Below, piece after piece: positions 39,724 through 49,763 of a DNA stretch of 64,000 nucleotides. The DNA comes from Parabacteroides sp. TM07-1AC. GTDB taxonomy: Bacteria > Bacteroidota > Bacteroidia > Bacteroidales > Tannerellaceae. The number at the start of each line of letters is the position of its first letter. Positions within the stretch are counted from its first letter, which is position 1. Location: NCBI RefSeq assembly GCF_003480915.1, contig NZ_QUKD01000001.1, positions 62,001 through 126,000 of the forward strand, given 5' to 3'. Both the position numbers and the translations under genes were made by a program. Under the pieces are notes generated by a model, which saw only the letters and a program-made list of their open reading frames with translations, was not told the origin of the DNA and ran no database searches.

Positions 39724-41583
39724 TTAAAACGGAAATATTAAAGGCAGTACAAAGATCATAATAATTCCCATAATAATCTGCAGGGGTAACCCGACTTTCA
39801 CATAATCCATAAACGTATACTTACCAGCCGACATCACAAGCGCATTGGGCGGTGTGGAGAATGGCGAGGCAAAACACATACTGGCTCCGACCGTTACAGC
39901 AAGCAGGAACGGATAAGGACTTACGCCTAAAGAAAGGGCTGACTGTAAAGCGATAGGTGCTACCAGTACGGCTGTTGCCGTATTACTGATGAACATCGTC
40001 AGTAGTGAAGTCGTGAAATAGATACCCGCCATCAGGACAAGCGGTCCGTAATTACCCAGGCCCCCAACCAGCTTTTCAGAGATCAGCGACGAGGCTCCTG
40101 TCTTTTCCAGTGCCAGCGACATCGGTAGCATGGCGGCGATCAGGACGATACTTTCCCAGTTGATCGTCTTATACGCATCTTCCACGTTCCGGAAACATCC
40201 GGTCAGTACCATTAATATGGCAGCTATCAATACGGCAGCGACAGGTGGGATAGGTATAAAGTCGAAAACCATGGCTGCGATCATCAGGATCATGATACCG
40301 GCAGCAACGGGCGCTTTGTAGTCGAGTGTGACTTTAGATGCCTCTTCGACAGGTTGTCCCAATACTACCCATTGCGATTGTTTCTTGCTCATACGGGCAA
40401 TATCATCCCAGTTCCCTTGAATAAGCAGAAGATCTCCCGCGTGCATCTTTACATCTTTTACGTCGGACAGGATATACTCGTTACCCCGTTCTATTCCCAG
40501 GATATTGACGGAATATTTATCGCGGAAACCGGAATCTTTGACAGCCCTGTTGATCAGCTTGGAATCGGGCAACAATAAAACTTCTGCGATGCCGATTTCA
40601 CGGATGCTCAGTTTTTCATTATCGCCGGTAAATTCGGAAACCTTGGATTCGGTCAGGTCCAGATGATTTTCTTCTACGAACTTATTAATATTATCGAAGC
40701 TGCCGAATACATATAATATATCTTCTTCCTGTATTTCGGTATTAGGACCTGCCAGCTTTTGGTCGACTGTTTTCATGAAACGGCTCTGTGAGGAAGATTT
40801 ACGTCTGATCTCCAGAATCGTCAGATTGTATAGGCTGGTGATGTTCAGTTCCTGTAGTTTCTTGTTCCGTATTCGTGAATCTTTATGGACACGTACACGG
40901 TACAGATTATCGGAAAGGCTATACTTGTTTGCCAGTTCCTGCGGTGAACGTCCGGTAGACGCATCGTTCTTTTTAGTATCTTCTTTTTTGGAAAGGAACC
41001 ATTTGCTGAGCGGGATCAGGATAATGATACCGACAGTTATACAGACAATACCGATCGGAGTGAATGAAAAGAAGGACAGGTCATTATAACCTGCATTGGA
41101 AAGTGCTTCCTGCACAACAAGGTTGGGAGGAGTACCGATCAGAGTCGCCATACCTCCCATACTGCTTGCAAATGCCAGCGGCATAAGGAAACGGCTCGGG
41201 CTGATATTGGCATTTACAGCCATGCTGACAACGATAGGGAGCATCAGGGCTACGGTCCCTGTGTTGCTGACGAAAGCCCCGATAAAGGCTGTCACCAACA
41301 TGATCAGAATGAAAAGTTTGATCTCGCTGGTACCTGCCAGCTGCAATATTTTACTGCCGATCATTTTTGCCAGGCCGGTCTTGAAGATCGCACCGCCTAC
41401 CACAAACAACCCAACCATCATGATAACGACGGAATTGGAGAAACCGGAAAGGGCTTCTTCGGGAGTCAGGATGTTGAACACCATTAAAAGGACCAGGGCA
41501 CATAGTGCAACAAGGTCAGAACGTATTTTCCCATTAACAAAAAAGACTGCCGACAAGGCTAGAATAATAAGAGTTGTTATCAT
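39724..41583 (-). CDS. SLC13/DASS-family permease with two TrkA-C domains
   Basis: 619 residues. N-terminal helices with SNTGTVALMLPIVVSMA and ASSMGGMATLIGTPPNLVVQEAL, then a cytoplasmic insert with two TrkA-C domains (about 215-300 and 305-395; EEDILYVFGSFDNINKF, GDLLLIQGNWDDIARM), then the second half with FISNTATAVLVAPIAL and FASPFSTPPNALVMSAGKYTF. The paired SNT/TPPN motifs are the sodium- and substrate-binding sites of the family. A divalent anion such as sulfate or dicarboxylate is the likely cargo. Confidence 0.9.
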   Translation of the reverse strand: MITTLIILALSAVFFVNGKIRSDLVALCALVLLMVFNILTPEEALSGFSNSVVIMMVGLFVVGGAIFKTGLAKMIGSKILQLAGTSEIKLFILIMLVTAFIGAFVSNTGTVALMLPIVVSMAVNANISPSRFLMPLAFASSMGGMATLIGTPPNLVVQEALSNAGYNDLSFFSFTPIGIVCITVGIIILIPLSKWFLSKKEDTKKNDASTGRSPQELANKYSLSDNLYRVRVHKDSRIRNKKLQELNITSLYNLTILEIRRKSSSQSRFMKTVDQKLAGPNTEIQEEDILYVFGSFDNINKFVEENHLDLTESKVSEFTGDNEKLSIREIGIAEVLLLPDSKLINRAVKDSGFRDKYSVNILGIERGNEYILSDVKDVKMHAGDLLLIQGNWDDIARMSKKQSQWVVLGQPVEEASKVTLDYKAPVAAGIMILMIAAMVFDFIPIPPVAAVLIAAILMVLTGCFRNVEDAYKTINWESIVLIAAMLPMSLALEKTGASSLISEKLVGGLGNYGPLVLMAGIYFTTSLLTMFISNTATAVLVAPIALQSALSLGVSPYPFLLAVTVGASMCFASPFSTPPNALVMSAGKYTFMDYVKVGLPLQIIMGIIMIFVLPLIFPF

Positions 41584-41725
41584 AAAATGTTTTTAAGATG
41601 GTTTTTACTAAAGATAAAATCCCACTGTAATATAAACCGGAAAGTTCGTTTATATGTTTACCCCAATACTTATTTTAGTACAAAAATAGTAGAAACAATG
41701 GAATGACAGAGAAAATACATAAATA

Positions 41726-41757
41726 ATTGCATGGCAATGATGAAAATACTATCTTCG
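41726..41757 (+). promoter_or_regulatory. Promoter of the outer-membrane receptor gene
   Basis: ATTG (41726-41729) and TATCTTCG (41750-41757, one mismatch to TAnnTTTG) separated by 20 bases; 31 bases before the start. Confidence 0.6.
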
Positions 41758-41788
41758 CAGGATTGTTAACAACGACTGATGTGAAGAA

Positions 41789-44206
41789 ATGAAGAAGTGT
41801 TTTTATCTTATTGTGGCCTTATTGTGTTTTAGTCTGTCTGTTTCCGCTGCTCCGATATCCCGTATCAAGGGGAAAATTGTGGATGCCGGAACAAATCAGC
41901 CATTAGATTTTGCGGATGTGCTCCTGTTTAAAAAAGGAGAGAGTAATCCTGTGTTCCATGCTTTGCCTGACAGGGACGGAAGTTTTGGTATTACAGATGT
42001 GCAGAACGGAGAATATAGCCTGATGATCCGGCTGGTAGGGTATGATCTGTTTACCCGTCCGGAGATCGTGCTGGCATCATCGTCTGCCATAGTCGACCTG
42101 GGAACGATTGCCATGAAACCGCTGGAAGTCGGTCTGGCGGAGGTAGAGGTCGTAGCGCAGAAAAAGCAGGTGATATATAAGCTCGACAAGAAAGTGATCG
42201 AAGCCTCTTCGAATATGCTGGCGAGTGGAGGAACGGCTGTCGATATTCTGGAAAATACACCTTCTATCCGTGTGGATGCGGAGGGGGAGGTCTCTTTCCG
42301 TGGGAGTACAGGCTTTGCTGTTTATGTGGACGGTAAGCCGAGTGTTTTCAGCGGGACCCAGGCTTTGGAACAGATCCCTTCCGGACATATTGAAAATATA
42401 GAAATCATTACTACCCCGTCGGCACGTCATGATACGGGGGGCGATGTCGGGATTATTAATATCATCACTAAGAAACATGCACAGCACGGATTCAGCGGAA
42501 TGGTGAACCTTACAGGAAGTACTTTCCTGTCACGTGGAGTCGATTTCCTGCTTACCCAACAGAACAAATCTTCCCGCTGGTATTTTGGCGGAGGCTGGAC
42601 CGACCGTTTGCGGAAAAGTGATTTTGATCAGGAAAAGACAACGATCGTGGCCGATACGGCAACAACCTCCCATTCGAAGGGACCCCGTGAGAGTAATAAT
42701 TTCAACTATTCCTTAAAAGCGGGTTGGATGTATACTTTGCCCCATACCACATTCAATGCCGATCTGGAAGGTGGTTACGGCGGTCGTACCCGTACCGGGG
42801 ATTTGGACTATACGGAAGAACGTATGGTCGATAAGAAGCCTTTTGAAAAAGGAGATTATTACAGTCGTGACGATTACGACCTGCATGAAACTTATTTTCA
42901 GGGGAGTGTGGGTTTTGACCATCAATTCAATGATAACGGCCATCAGCTTACAGGAAGTTTTTATCTGAAATATGGTGGAAATGCAATGGAATATTTCCAA
43001 AGCGACCTTTTCAACAAGAATAATGAACGCGAACAGGGACACCGTGCCTGGGAGGACGAACATCGCTGGACGGTGCGTGGAAATCTGGATTATATGTATC
43101 CTTATAGTAAAACCGGACACATCGAGGCTGGCTATCAGTATTTTTCCTATCTGGAGGACGGCGATTACAGCATGCAGTTCTGGAGCCCCGAGAAACAAGA
43201 ATTTTACTGGAGGGATGATATCTACAATACTTTTTATTTCCAGCACGGCATCAATTCGATCTATGCTATTGTCGGCGACAGCTATAAGTCGTTCGATTTC
43301 CAGGCTGGTGTAAGAGGGGAACATACACATCGTGTTCTACGCAGTTCGATTCCCGGAAAGAACCGTGAATATAATAAATTCGAGTTTTTCCCTTCGGTTC
43401 ATCTGGGATATACTTTCCCGAAAGATCATAAATTGATGGCATCCTATTCACGTCGTATCACACGTCCGGAGCTTTTCTTTATGGAACCTTATATTACGTA
43501 TCGTGACTATTATTCTGCCGAGATCGGTAACCCAGATATCCGTTCGGAATATATCAATTCTTTTGAGCTTAACTATAAGAAGAATATCGGCGACCATACG
43601 GTTTCCGCCACAGTCTTTCACCGTAGTCGGAAAGATAAGATAGAACGGTTACGTGTTCCTTATCAGGCAGGTGTGACATTGGATTCTATGGCAAATGTGG
43701 GGCATGATTATTCTACAGGACTGGAGTTGAGCGGTCAGGTTCAGCTGACCCGTTGGTGGAATGTGAATCTGAACGGTAGCCTATATCATTATAAGGTAAA
43801 GAATCAGTACAAACAGGATGGAACGAATGAGAAAAGTACCAATTACGATATTATCTGGAATAACGCTTTCGATCTGGGTAAATCGACCCGTATCCAGTTG
43901 GATGGGAATTTTGTCGGACCGTCGGTTACTACACAGGGGCGAACAGATGCTTTCTGGTATGTGAATCTGGCTGTCCGCCAACAATTGATGAATCGTAAAC
44001 TGTCGGCTACGCTTGCTTTCCGTGACGTCTTCAATTCTGCGCGTTACGTAAGCAAGATTACTACTTCCGACTTACAATCCATTACCCGTATCCGTCCGAA
44101 TTATCCGCTTATTACGTTGACATTGAGTTATACATTCAATAACTTCAAAGCGAAGACTGCCCAGCGGAAAGAAGATCACGATCTGTTTGAAGGGACGAAT
44201 CATTAA
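41789..44206 (+). CDS. TonB-dependent-receptor-like outer membrane beta-barrel protein
   Basis: 805 residues. Signal peptide (CFYLIVALLCFSLSVSAA), a CarboxypepD_reg-like domain (IKGKIVDAGTNQPLDFADVLLF, about 25-110), a plug domain (GGTAVDILENTPSIRVDAEGEVSFRGS) and a barrel of the outer-membrane beta-barrel type 3 family ending in LTLSYTFNNF. No TonB box is clear. Unlike SusC it has no SusD partner nearby. The substrate is unknown; these single receptors may take up metals, peptides or serve as structural porins. Confidence 0.88.
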   Translation: MKKCFYLIVALLCFSLSVSAAPISRIKGKIVDAGTNQPLDFADVLLFKKGESNPVFHALPDRDGSFGITDVQNGEYSLMIRLVGYDLFTRPEIVLASSSAIVDLGTIAMKPLEVGLAEVEVVAQKKQVIYKLDKKVIEASSNMLASGGTAVDILENTPSIRVDAEGEVSFRGSTGFAVYVDGKPSVFSGTQALEQIPSGHIENIEIITTPSARHDTGGDVGIINIITKKHAQHGFSGMVNLTGSTFLSRGVDFLLTQQNKSSRWYFGGGWTDRLRKSDFDQEKTTIVADTATTSHSKGPRESNNFNYSLKAGWMYTLPHTTFNADLEGGYGGRTRTGDLDYTEERMVDKKPFEKGDYYSRDDYDLHETYFQGSVGFDHQFNDNGHQLTGSFYLKYGGNAMEYFQSDLFNKNNEREQGHRAWEDEHRWTVRGNLDYMYPYSKTGHIEAGYQYFSYLEDGDYSMQFWSPEKQEFYWRDDIYNTFYFQHGINSIYAIVGDSYKSFDFQAGVRGEHTHRVLRSSIPGKNREYNKFEFFPSVHLGYTFPKDHKLMASYSRRITRPELFFMEPYITYRDYYSAEIGNPDIRSEYINSFELNYKKNIGDHTVSATVFHRSRKDKIERLRVPYQAGVTLDSMANVGHDYSTGLELSGQVQLTRWWNVNLNGSLYHYKVKNQYKQDGTNEKSTNYDIIWNNAFDLGKSTRIQLDGNFVGPSVTTQGRTDAFWYVNLAVRQQLMNRKLSATLAFRDVFNSARYVSKITTSDLQSITRIRPNYPLITLTLSYTFNNFKAKTAQRKEDHDLFEGTNH

Positions 44207-44233
44207 TACAAGCCTACTTTCTTCCCTCTTTCC

Positions 44234-44418
44234 ATGCTGTTGTTCACTCCGGAGATTATGCTCCACTTATACTGATAGGCTTATTGATCATCGTAAAAAA
44301 TAAAACAGGAAAGGATTATTTCTTTGTTTTGGGTACAGTTTTATTGAATAATGTCTTATTTTGTGCACTGGCGGGCGTACTTTGGAGTACAAATAATAAA
44401 CTTATAATAAAAAAATGA
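44234..44418 (+). pseudogene. C-terminal relic of a membrane protein before rhaD
   Basis: A frame without ATG encodes AVVHSGDYAPLILIGLLIIV and YFFVLGTVLLNNVLFCALAGVLW, two convincing membrane helices, and ends with TGA overlapping the rhaD ATG by four bases (ATGA). That overlap and the coding-like residues suggest the tail of a gene once upstream of rhaD. I do not recognise it; the usual rhamnose transporter RhaT is only a guess. A TTG start giving about 45 residues is also possible. Confidence 0.4.
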
Positions 44419-45215
44419 CAACAATTAGAAACAATGGCCCTTTGATGGCTGAGATTGGCCGTATCGCTGAGGTGGCAGGTTATCTTTGGACAAATGGATG
44501 GGCGGAACGAAACGGAGGAAATATATCTGTAAACCTGACTGGTTTATTGACATCGGAAGAGATGGTTTTGCCTGCTCTTGCTCTTGCGACTCCATTGCAG
44601 GAAGCAATGACGGCTTTGGGAGGACACGTATTTTATGTGACCGGAACAGGGAAGCGGATGCGTTATGTGGCACAGGATCCGTTTGCGAATGGTGCGTTGA
44701 TCCGGATTGCCCCGGATGGAAAAAGCTATGAGGTCATAGCCGAACAACTGGTTGCTCCGACCTCGGAACTGCCGTCTCACTTGTTGATGCATAACTATCT
44801 TCGCTCATCAGGTCGTGATAACAGGGTCGTTTTGCATACGCATCCGACCGAACTGATCGGTATGACACATTGTAAACCTTTCCTCGATTCCAAAGTGCTT
44901 ACCCGTACATTGTGGAGTATGATCCCGGAATGCCGGATCATTGTTCCGAAAGGGGTAGGGATTGTTCCTTACGAAACACCCGGCACGATCGAACTGGCTC
45001 ATGCTACGATCAGACAGCTCGAAAAACATGATGTGGTATTTTGGGAGAAACATGGAATATTAGCGGTAGGCGAGGACCTGATCGAATGTTTTGATGCGAT
45101 CGATACTTTAAGCAAATCATCGAAAATCTATCTGAGTGCCCGTATGGCTGGGTTTGAACCGACAGGTATGACCGATCAGCAGTTGGATGATCTGGTTCCG
45201 GCATTCGGTTTATAA
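44415..45215 (+). CDS. rhaD: Rhamnulose-1-phosphate aldolase
   Basis: 266 residues, near the usual 270. The zinc-binding HTHP motif (VLHTHPTELIGMTH), NGGNISVNL at residues 33-41 near the phosphate site and GHVFYVTGTGKRMR are class II aldolase (RhaD/FucA family) signatures; the length, TNGWAERNGGN and the neighbouring rhamnosidase favour RhaD over FucA. It cleaves L-rhamnulose-1-phosphate to dihydroxyacetone phosphate and L-lactaldehyde. The isomerase and kinase are not in this window. Confidence 0.9.
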   Translation: MTTIRNNGPLMAEIGRIAEVAGYLWTNGWAERNGGNISVNLTGLLTSEEMVLPALALATPLQEAMTALGGHVFYVTGTGKRMRYVAQDPFANGALIRIAPDGKSYEVIAEQLVAPTSELPSHLLMHNYLRSSGRDNRVVLHTHPTELIGMTHCKPFLDSKVLTRTLWSMIPECRIIVPKGVGIVPYETPGTIELAHATIRQLEKHDVVFWEKHGILAVGEDLIECFDAIDTLSKSSKIYLSARMAGFEPTGMTDQQLDDLVPAFGL

Positions 45216-45245
45216 TGATTTCCATTCTGTATAAAAAGTCATATT

Positions 45246-47453
45246 ATGAGAAAATATCTGTTACTATGTGTGTTTGCCGGATTTTTGGTTTCTGCGGAAG
45301 CAAAAACGAAAATGGATTGGAAAGCGCATTGGATTAATACCGAACAATGCCAAAGTGCAAGTAATACCTGGCTGGCTTATCGTAAAACGGTAAACCTGAC
45401 CGATGTACCCCGGACACTGACGGCGCATATTGCTGCCGATAGTAAGTATTGGCTGTGGATCAACGGACAGATGGTCGTATTTGAAGGTGGTTTGAAACGA
45501 GGACCTTCTCCTTACGATACTTATTATGATTCGGTAGAGATAGCTCCTTATCTTACTACCGGAGAAAATACAATTGCAGTTCTTGTATGGCATTTTGGAA
45601 AGAATGGTTTCAGCCATGTGAATAGCGGGTTGGCTGCTTTGTTATTTGAAGCTGTAGCTCCCGGAATAGAGATCGTATCGGATAAAAGTTGGAATTGCAG
45701 GGTTTATGATGCTTATCAGAACACTGAGGCTCCTCATCCGAATTACCGGTTGTCGGAGAGTAATATCCGCTTTGATGCCCGCAGAGCATTGGAAGGATGG
45801 AACCAGCCCGGATATAAAAATTCGTTTCCCGGAGCAGAGATCGCTTCGATAGTGGGTAAAGCCCCTTTAGGGGAGTTGGTTGAGCGTCCGATACCGTTGT
45901 TCAAGGATTATGGTCTGAGGGAGTATCCGGATGTCCGGCAATCGGCAAATGGAGATACCTTGTTTTGCCGTTTGCCATATAACTGTCAGTTTACACCTTA
46001 TCTGAAGGTTGAGGCGGCTGATGGTGCTACGATTCATATGCAGACGGATAATTATTGGGGGGGAGGACCTGAGAATGTCCGTGCCGAATATATTACCCGT
46101 AACGGAATACAGGAATATGAAAGTTTCGGCTGGATGAGCGGTCATGAGATGTGGTATATTCTTCCCAAAGGAGTGAAAGTGTTGAACGTTAAATATCGTG
46201 AGACAGGTTATGATACAGAGTTTGCCGGAGCGTTCCAATGTAACGATCCGTTCCTGAATGAACTTTGGAAACGCTCGGCGAGGACCTTGTATATTACAAT
46301 GCGCGATAACTATATGGATTGTCCCGAGCGGGAACGAGCTCAATGGTGGGGTGACGAAGTGAATGAGTTGGGCGAAGCCTTCTATGCTCTTTCTCCTTCT
46401 TCGCATAAGCTGGCTGTCAAAGGTATTTACGAATTGATGAACTGGCAGCGTCCGGACGGTTCTTTATTTGCTCCGGTACCTGCCGGGAACTGGTCGAAAG
46501 AACTACCTTTGCAGATGCTGGCATCAGTGGGCTGGTATGGTTTCTATACGCAATATTATTATAGTGGCGACAGTACGTTTGTTCCTGTCATTTATGATCG
46601 TTTGCATCGCTATCTGCATGAAACATGGACAGTCGATAAAAGTGGCCTGCCTGTCGAACGCAGCGGAGAATGGAGTTGGGGCGATTGGGGTGAACAGATC
46701 GACATGGGGGTTCTGACAAACTGTTGGTATTACCTGGCTCTGAAAACAGAAAAGGAATTTGCCTTGCAGTTGGGAAAGAAAGAGGATGCAGAAGAGATAT
46801 CCCGTATGATGTATAGTATCGAACAGTGTTTTAATACAAAATTCTGGACAGGCACGGCTTACCGGTCTCCGGGGTATAGGGGTGAGGATGACGATCGGTC
46901 GCAGGCTATGGCGGTTTTATCCGGACTGGCTCCGGAAGAGAAATATCCGGCCCTTCTGAAAGTTTTGAAAAAAGAATATCATGCCAGTCCGTATATGGAA
47001 AAGTATGTATTGGAAGCTCTGTTCCGGATGAATGCTCCTGATGTTGCCCTGCAAAGGATGAGAGACCGGTATGCCGGTATGTTAAGCTATAAGGAATATA
47101 CAACCTTATTTGAAGGCTGGGGTGTCGGTGCTGAAGGATTTGGAGGCGGAACGATCAACCATGCATGGAGCGGTGGTCCGTTAACGTTATTGAGTCAGAA
47201 GGTTTGTGGTATCGAGCCGACCTCTCCCGGCTTCCGCACATTTCGTGTAAAACCTCAAATGGGGGCTCTGACTGAAGCATCGGCTATAGTTCCTACTCAT
47301 TATGGGGATATAAAGGTAAAATTATGTAAGTCGGGACGAAATATACTGGTCGAAATAGAGGTGCCTGAACAGGTAAGTGCAGAGGTTGTTTCTCCTAAAG
47401 GGAAAATACAGAAAATAGGCTCCGGTTCTTATAATTTAAAGTGTCCCTTTTAA
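45246..47453 (+). CDS. GH78 family alpha-L-rhamnosidase
   Basis: 735 residues with a signal peptide (LLLCVFAGFLVSAEA). N-terminal beta-sandwich carbohydrate-binding part (KMDWKAHWINT, YRKTVNL, YWLWINGQ), then the (alpha/alpha)6 barrel with the family motif NYMDCPERERAQWWGDEVNE, whose acidic residues include the general acid, followed by the C-terminal beta domain. It releases L-rhamnose from plant or bacterial glycans in the periplasm, feeding RhaD, whose gene ends 30 bases upstream. A stem at the stop codon follows. Confidence 0.9.
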   Translation: MRKYLLLCVFAGFLVSAEAKTKMDWKAHWINTEQCQSASNTWLAYRKTVNLTDVPRTLTAHIAADSKYWLWINGQMVVFEGGLKRGPSPYDTYYDSVEIAPYLTTGENTIAVLVWHFGKNGFSHVNSGLAALLFEAVAPGIEIVSDKSWNCRVYDAYQNTEAPHPNYRLSESNIRFDARRALEGWNQPGYKNSFPGAEIASIVGKAPLGELVERPIPLFKDYGLREYPDVRQSANGDTLFCRLPYNCQFTPYLKVEAADGATIHMQTDNYWGGGPENVRAEYITRNGIQEYESFGWMSGHEMWYILPKGVKVLNVKYRETGYDTEFAGAFQCNDPFLNELWKRSARTLYITMRDNYMDCPERERAQWWGDEVNELGEAFYALSPSSHKLAVKGIYELMNWQRPDGSLFAPVPAGNWSKELPLQMLASVGWYGFYTQYYYSGDSTFVPVIYDRLHRYLHETWTVDKSGLPVERSGEWSWGDWGEQIDMGVLTNCWYYLALKTEKEFALQLGKKEDAEEISRMMYSIEQCFNTKFWTGTAYRSPGYRGEDDDRSQAMAVLSGLAPEEKYPALLKVLKKEYHASPYMEKYVLEALFRMNAPDVALQRMRDRYAGMLSYKEYTTLFEGWGVGAEGFGGGTINHAWSGGPLTLLSQKVCGIEPTSPGFRTFRVKPQMGALTEASAIVPTHYGDIKVKLCKSGRNILVEIEVPEQVSAEVVSPKGKIQKIGSGSYNLKCPF

Positions 47454-47467
47454 TCGGGGCACTTTTT
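47438..47467 (+). terminator. Terminator overlapping the rhamnosidase stop
   Basis: AAAGTGTCCC (47438-47447) pairs with GGGGCACTTT (47456-47465), one mismatch, and is followed by TT; the stop codon lies in the loop. Confidence 0.65.
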
Positions 47468-47501
47468 GTATTAATTCTGACGAATGATTTAAGTTTTATA
47501 T

Positions 47502-47533
47502 ATTGTTTCCTAACCTTACATTATCTACTTTTG
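47502..47533 (+). promoter_or_regulatory. Promoter of the nuclease gene
   Basis: ATTG (47502-47505) and TACTTTTG (47526-47533) at a 20-base spacing, an exact consensus match; 28 bases before the ATG. Confidence 0.78.
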
Positions 47534-47561
47534 CCCCGGAGAATAAAACGATTATTTATCA

Positions 47562-48518
47562 ATGGCAAAAAGGAAAGGTAAAGCAAAATCGCGGAAAAAA
47601 AAGAGTCAGGAGCCATCCTGGGTTTCTGTAATCCGGCGTACTTTTGTTCTTGCGGCTTTGCTTGTGATTTGTTTTATTGGAGTTTTGTACGTATACAATT
47701 ATTTATATCCTGTTTCCGAAAAGAAATCCGTAGTTGTGGAGCAGAAGAAACCGGCTGCTCCCGTATCCCCATCCGTACCGGGTGAAATAAAACCTTCCGT
47801 ACCGAAAGCTGCAACATTTAAAATACCGGCAAATGCCGAGATCCCGAAATTACAGGCGAAACGTTCTGAACAGGTGATTCGTCATGAAGGATATACTGTT
47901 TCCTATAATTCCGATTACAAAATAGCCAATTGGGTTGCTTATGAGCTTACTAGCGAAGAGGCTAAAAGTAAGAAGGCGGAGCGCTCGAATAAGTTCGTCC
48001 CCGATCCGGCTGTTAAAGGAGCGACGGCTACGAATGAAGATTATACGCGTACGGGTTATGACCGGGGACATCTGGCTCCTGCCGGTGATATGAAATGGTC
48101 GGCAAAGGCGATGCGTGAATCGTTTTATTTCAGTAATATCTGTCCGCAAAAACCAGGATTGAACCGGGGGATTTGGAAAGAACTGGAGGAACAGAGCCGT
48201 TTGTGGGCAAAAGACTACGGGTCTTTATTGATTGCTACCGGTCCTGTGATCACGGATGGCATGAAGCAAATGGGGAAAAACAGAGTTGGAGTTCCCGGAG
48301 CATTTTACAAAGTGATTTGCTACGTTTCGGGAAATGAATATAAAGCAATTGCATTTATCCTGGAAAACAGAGACTACAAAAAGACATCTTTGAAGTCGAT
48401 GGCTATTCCTGTGGATAGCGTGGAAAAGGTGACAGGCATAGATTTTTTCCCTGCAGTTCCTGATGAACAGGAAAAAAGAATGGAAGCAAAAATAGATTGG
48501 GACAGTTGGTCCTTTTGA
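47562..48518 (+). CDS. DNA/RNA non-specific endonuclease (NUC1 type), membrane-anchored
   Basis: 318 residues. A strongly basic start (MAKRKGKAKSRKKKSQ) and one membrane helix at about residues 28-48 place the enzyme outside the inner membrane. A Pro/Ala-rich linker follows. The catalytic domain shows DRGHLAPAGDM (D167-H170, the DRGH motif) and FYFSNICPQKPGLNRGIWKELEE with the magnesium-binding Asn. Typical ShK-like beta-beta-alpha metal nuclease. It may degrade nucleic acid in the periplasm for nutrition or defence. Confidence 0.93.
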   Translation: MAKRKGKAKSRKKKSQEPSWVSVIRRTFVLAALLVICFIGVLYVYNYLYPVSEKKSVVVEQKKPAAPVSPSVPGEIKPSVPKAATFKIPANAEIPKLQAKRSEQVIRHEGYTVSYNSDYKIANWVAYELTSEEAKSKKAERSNKFVPDPAVKGATATNEDYTRTGYDRGHLAPAGDMKWSAKAMRESFYFSNICPQKPGLNRGIWKELEEQSRLWAKDYGSLLIATGPVITDGMKQMGKNRVGVPGAFYKVICYVSGNEYKAIAFILENRDYKKTSLKSMAIPVDSVEKVTGIDFFPAVPDEQEKRMEAKIDWDSWSF

Positions 48519-48687
48519 TACAAGCAAATTTTACAAGCAGAAGCAAATGTGATGTGTTGCCACCCGGTACTGAAGGGGCGCAGAAGTTGAAACAATTAGT
48601 AGAAAATGAATGTTGTATAGCTATGACTTAACGCGTAGTTTATATGACTTTGTATGAGCATATAATTAACAAAAAATCAATAACAAA
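48519..48687 (+). other. Gap before the RND operon
   Basis: 169 bases. A GTG-started frame of 24 codons at 48554-48628 (VLPPGTEGAQKLKQLVENEC and four more) looks faintly coding and could be the tail of a lost gene such as a regulator. No good promoter match: a TGACTTTG at 48645-48652 resembles the -7 box with one mismatch. Confidence 0.25.
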
Positions 48688-49752
48688 ATGCAAGTTATCA
48701 TGAATGGTAAATTAATTCCCGTTTTTGTGTTGGCAGCATTGATGTCTTGTAGTCAACCTCCGGTGAAAGAGCAGGGGCCTCGTCCGGTGAAGTTGGCGGA
48801 AGTAACATCTTTGAATGTTGTGGAAAAGTCGTTCAGCGGCGTTGTTTCGCCTGACCAGTTCAGCGACCTGGCGTTTAAGATGTCCGGACCACTTATTTCT
48901 TTGAACGTGGAAGAAGGGCAGAAGGTTCGTACCGGACAAGTAGTAGCAGAAATAGATCCACAGGATTTTAAGTGGGATTATGAAGCAAAGAAGGCTTCTT
49001 TCCAGACTGCACAGGCTCAGTTACAGCGTGCAGAAAGACTATTGGCAAAACAGGCCATCTCTCAACAGGAATATGAATCGACAAAGGCTGCCTATTCCAA
49101 TGCGCAGGCTGCTTTCGAAAATTCACAGAATACTTTAGAGCAGACAAAGCTGAGAGCTCCTTTCGACGGATTCATCCAGAAGAAGTATGTAGAGAATTAT
49201 CAGAAAGTCCAGATGGGACAGGGGATTGTATGCCTGATCAATCCGAATAAGTTACAGGTCCAGTTCACTATGCCTGAAACTAATATTACTTATTTTTCAA
49301 CACCTTACACGATTTATGTAGAGTTTGACAATTACAAAGGTGTCCGTTTTAAAGCGAAAGTAAAGGAATATGTGGAAGCTTCTCCTGATGGTTCGGGGGT
49401 ACCTGTATTTCTTTACATCGATGATCCGGCATTTAATTTGGAAAAGTATAAGATCGCTGTCGGCTTTTCTTGTCGTGTGATTCTGAATATCGAAAGCCAA
49501 AGTTTCAATGAAGGAGCGGTATTGGTTCCTTTATCTGCTGTAGTAGCCGACGAAGTAAACAGTGATAATAAATTTGTATTTGTATATAATCCGCAGACGC
49601 AGAAAGTAGAGCACCGTAAAATCACAGAAAAAGAACTGGTGGGAAAAGACGGTGTTGTTGTTACAGAAGGTTTGAAAGCAGGTGAACGGATCGTTACTGC
49701 CGGAGTAACCCGCCTGGTAGAAGGACAACAAGTAAAAGTATTAACAGATTAA
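48688..49752 (+). CDS. RND efflux periplasmic adaptor (membrane fusion) lipoprotein
   Basis: 354 residues; the second ATG at 48700 would give a shorter, cleaner lipoprotein signal (MNGKLIPVFVLAALMSC). LISLNVEEGQKVRTGQVVAEIDPQD is the lipoyl-like half motif, then a helical hairpin (about 95-150, AQLQRAERLLAKQAIS), then LRAPFDGFIQKKYVENYQKVQMGQ as the second lipoyl half, and beta-barrel and membrane-proximal domains. First gene of an adaptor-pump-TolC operon; gaps of 11 and 3 bases. Confidence 0.94.
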   Translation: MQVIMNGKLIPVFVLAALMSCSQPPVKEQGPRPVKLAEVTSLNVVEKSFSGVVSPDQFSDLAFKMSGPLISLNVEEGQKVRTGQVVAEIDPQDFKWDYEAKKASFQTAQAQLQRAERLLAKQAISQQEYESTKAAYSNAQAAFENSQNTLEQTKLRAPFDGFIQKKYVENYQKVQMGQGIVCLINPNKLQVQFTMPETNITYFSTPYTIYVEFDNYKGVRFKAKVKEYVEASPDGSGVPVFLYIDDPAFNLEKYKIAVGFSCRVILNIESQSFNEGAVLVPLSAVVADEVNSDNKFVFVYNPQTQKVEHRKITEKELVGKDGVVVTEGLKAGERIVTAGVTRLVEGQQVKVLTD

Positions 49753-49763
49753 GAAGATAAACA

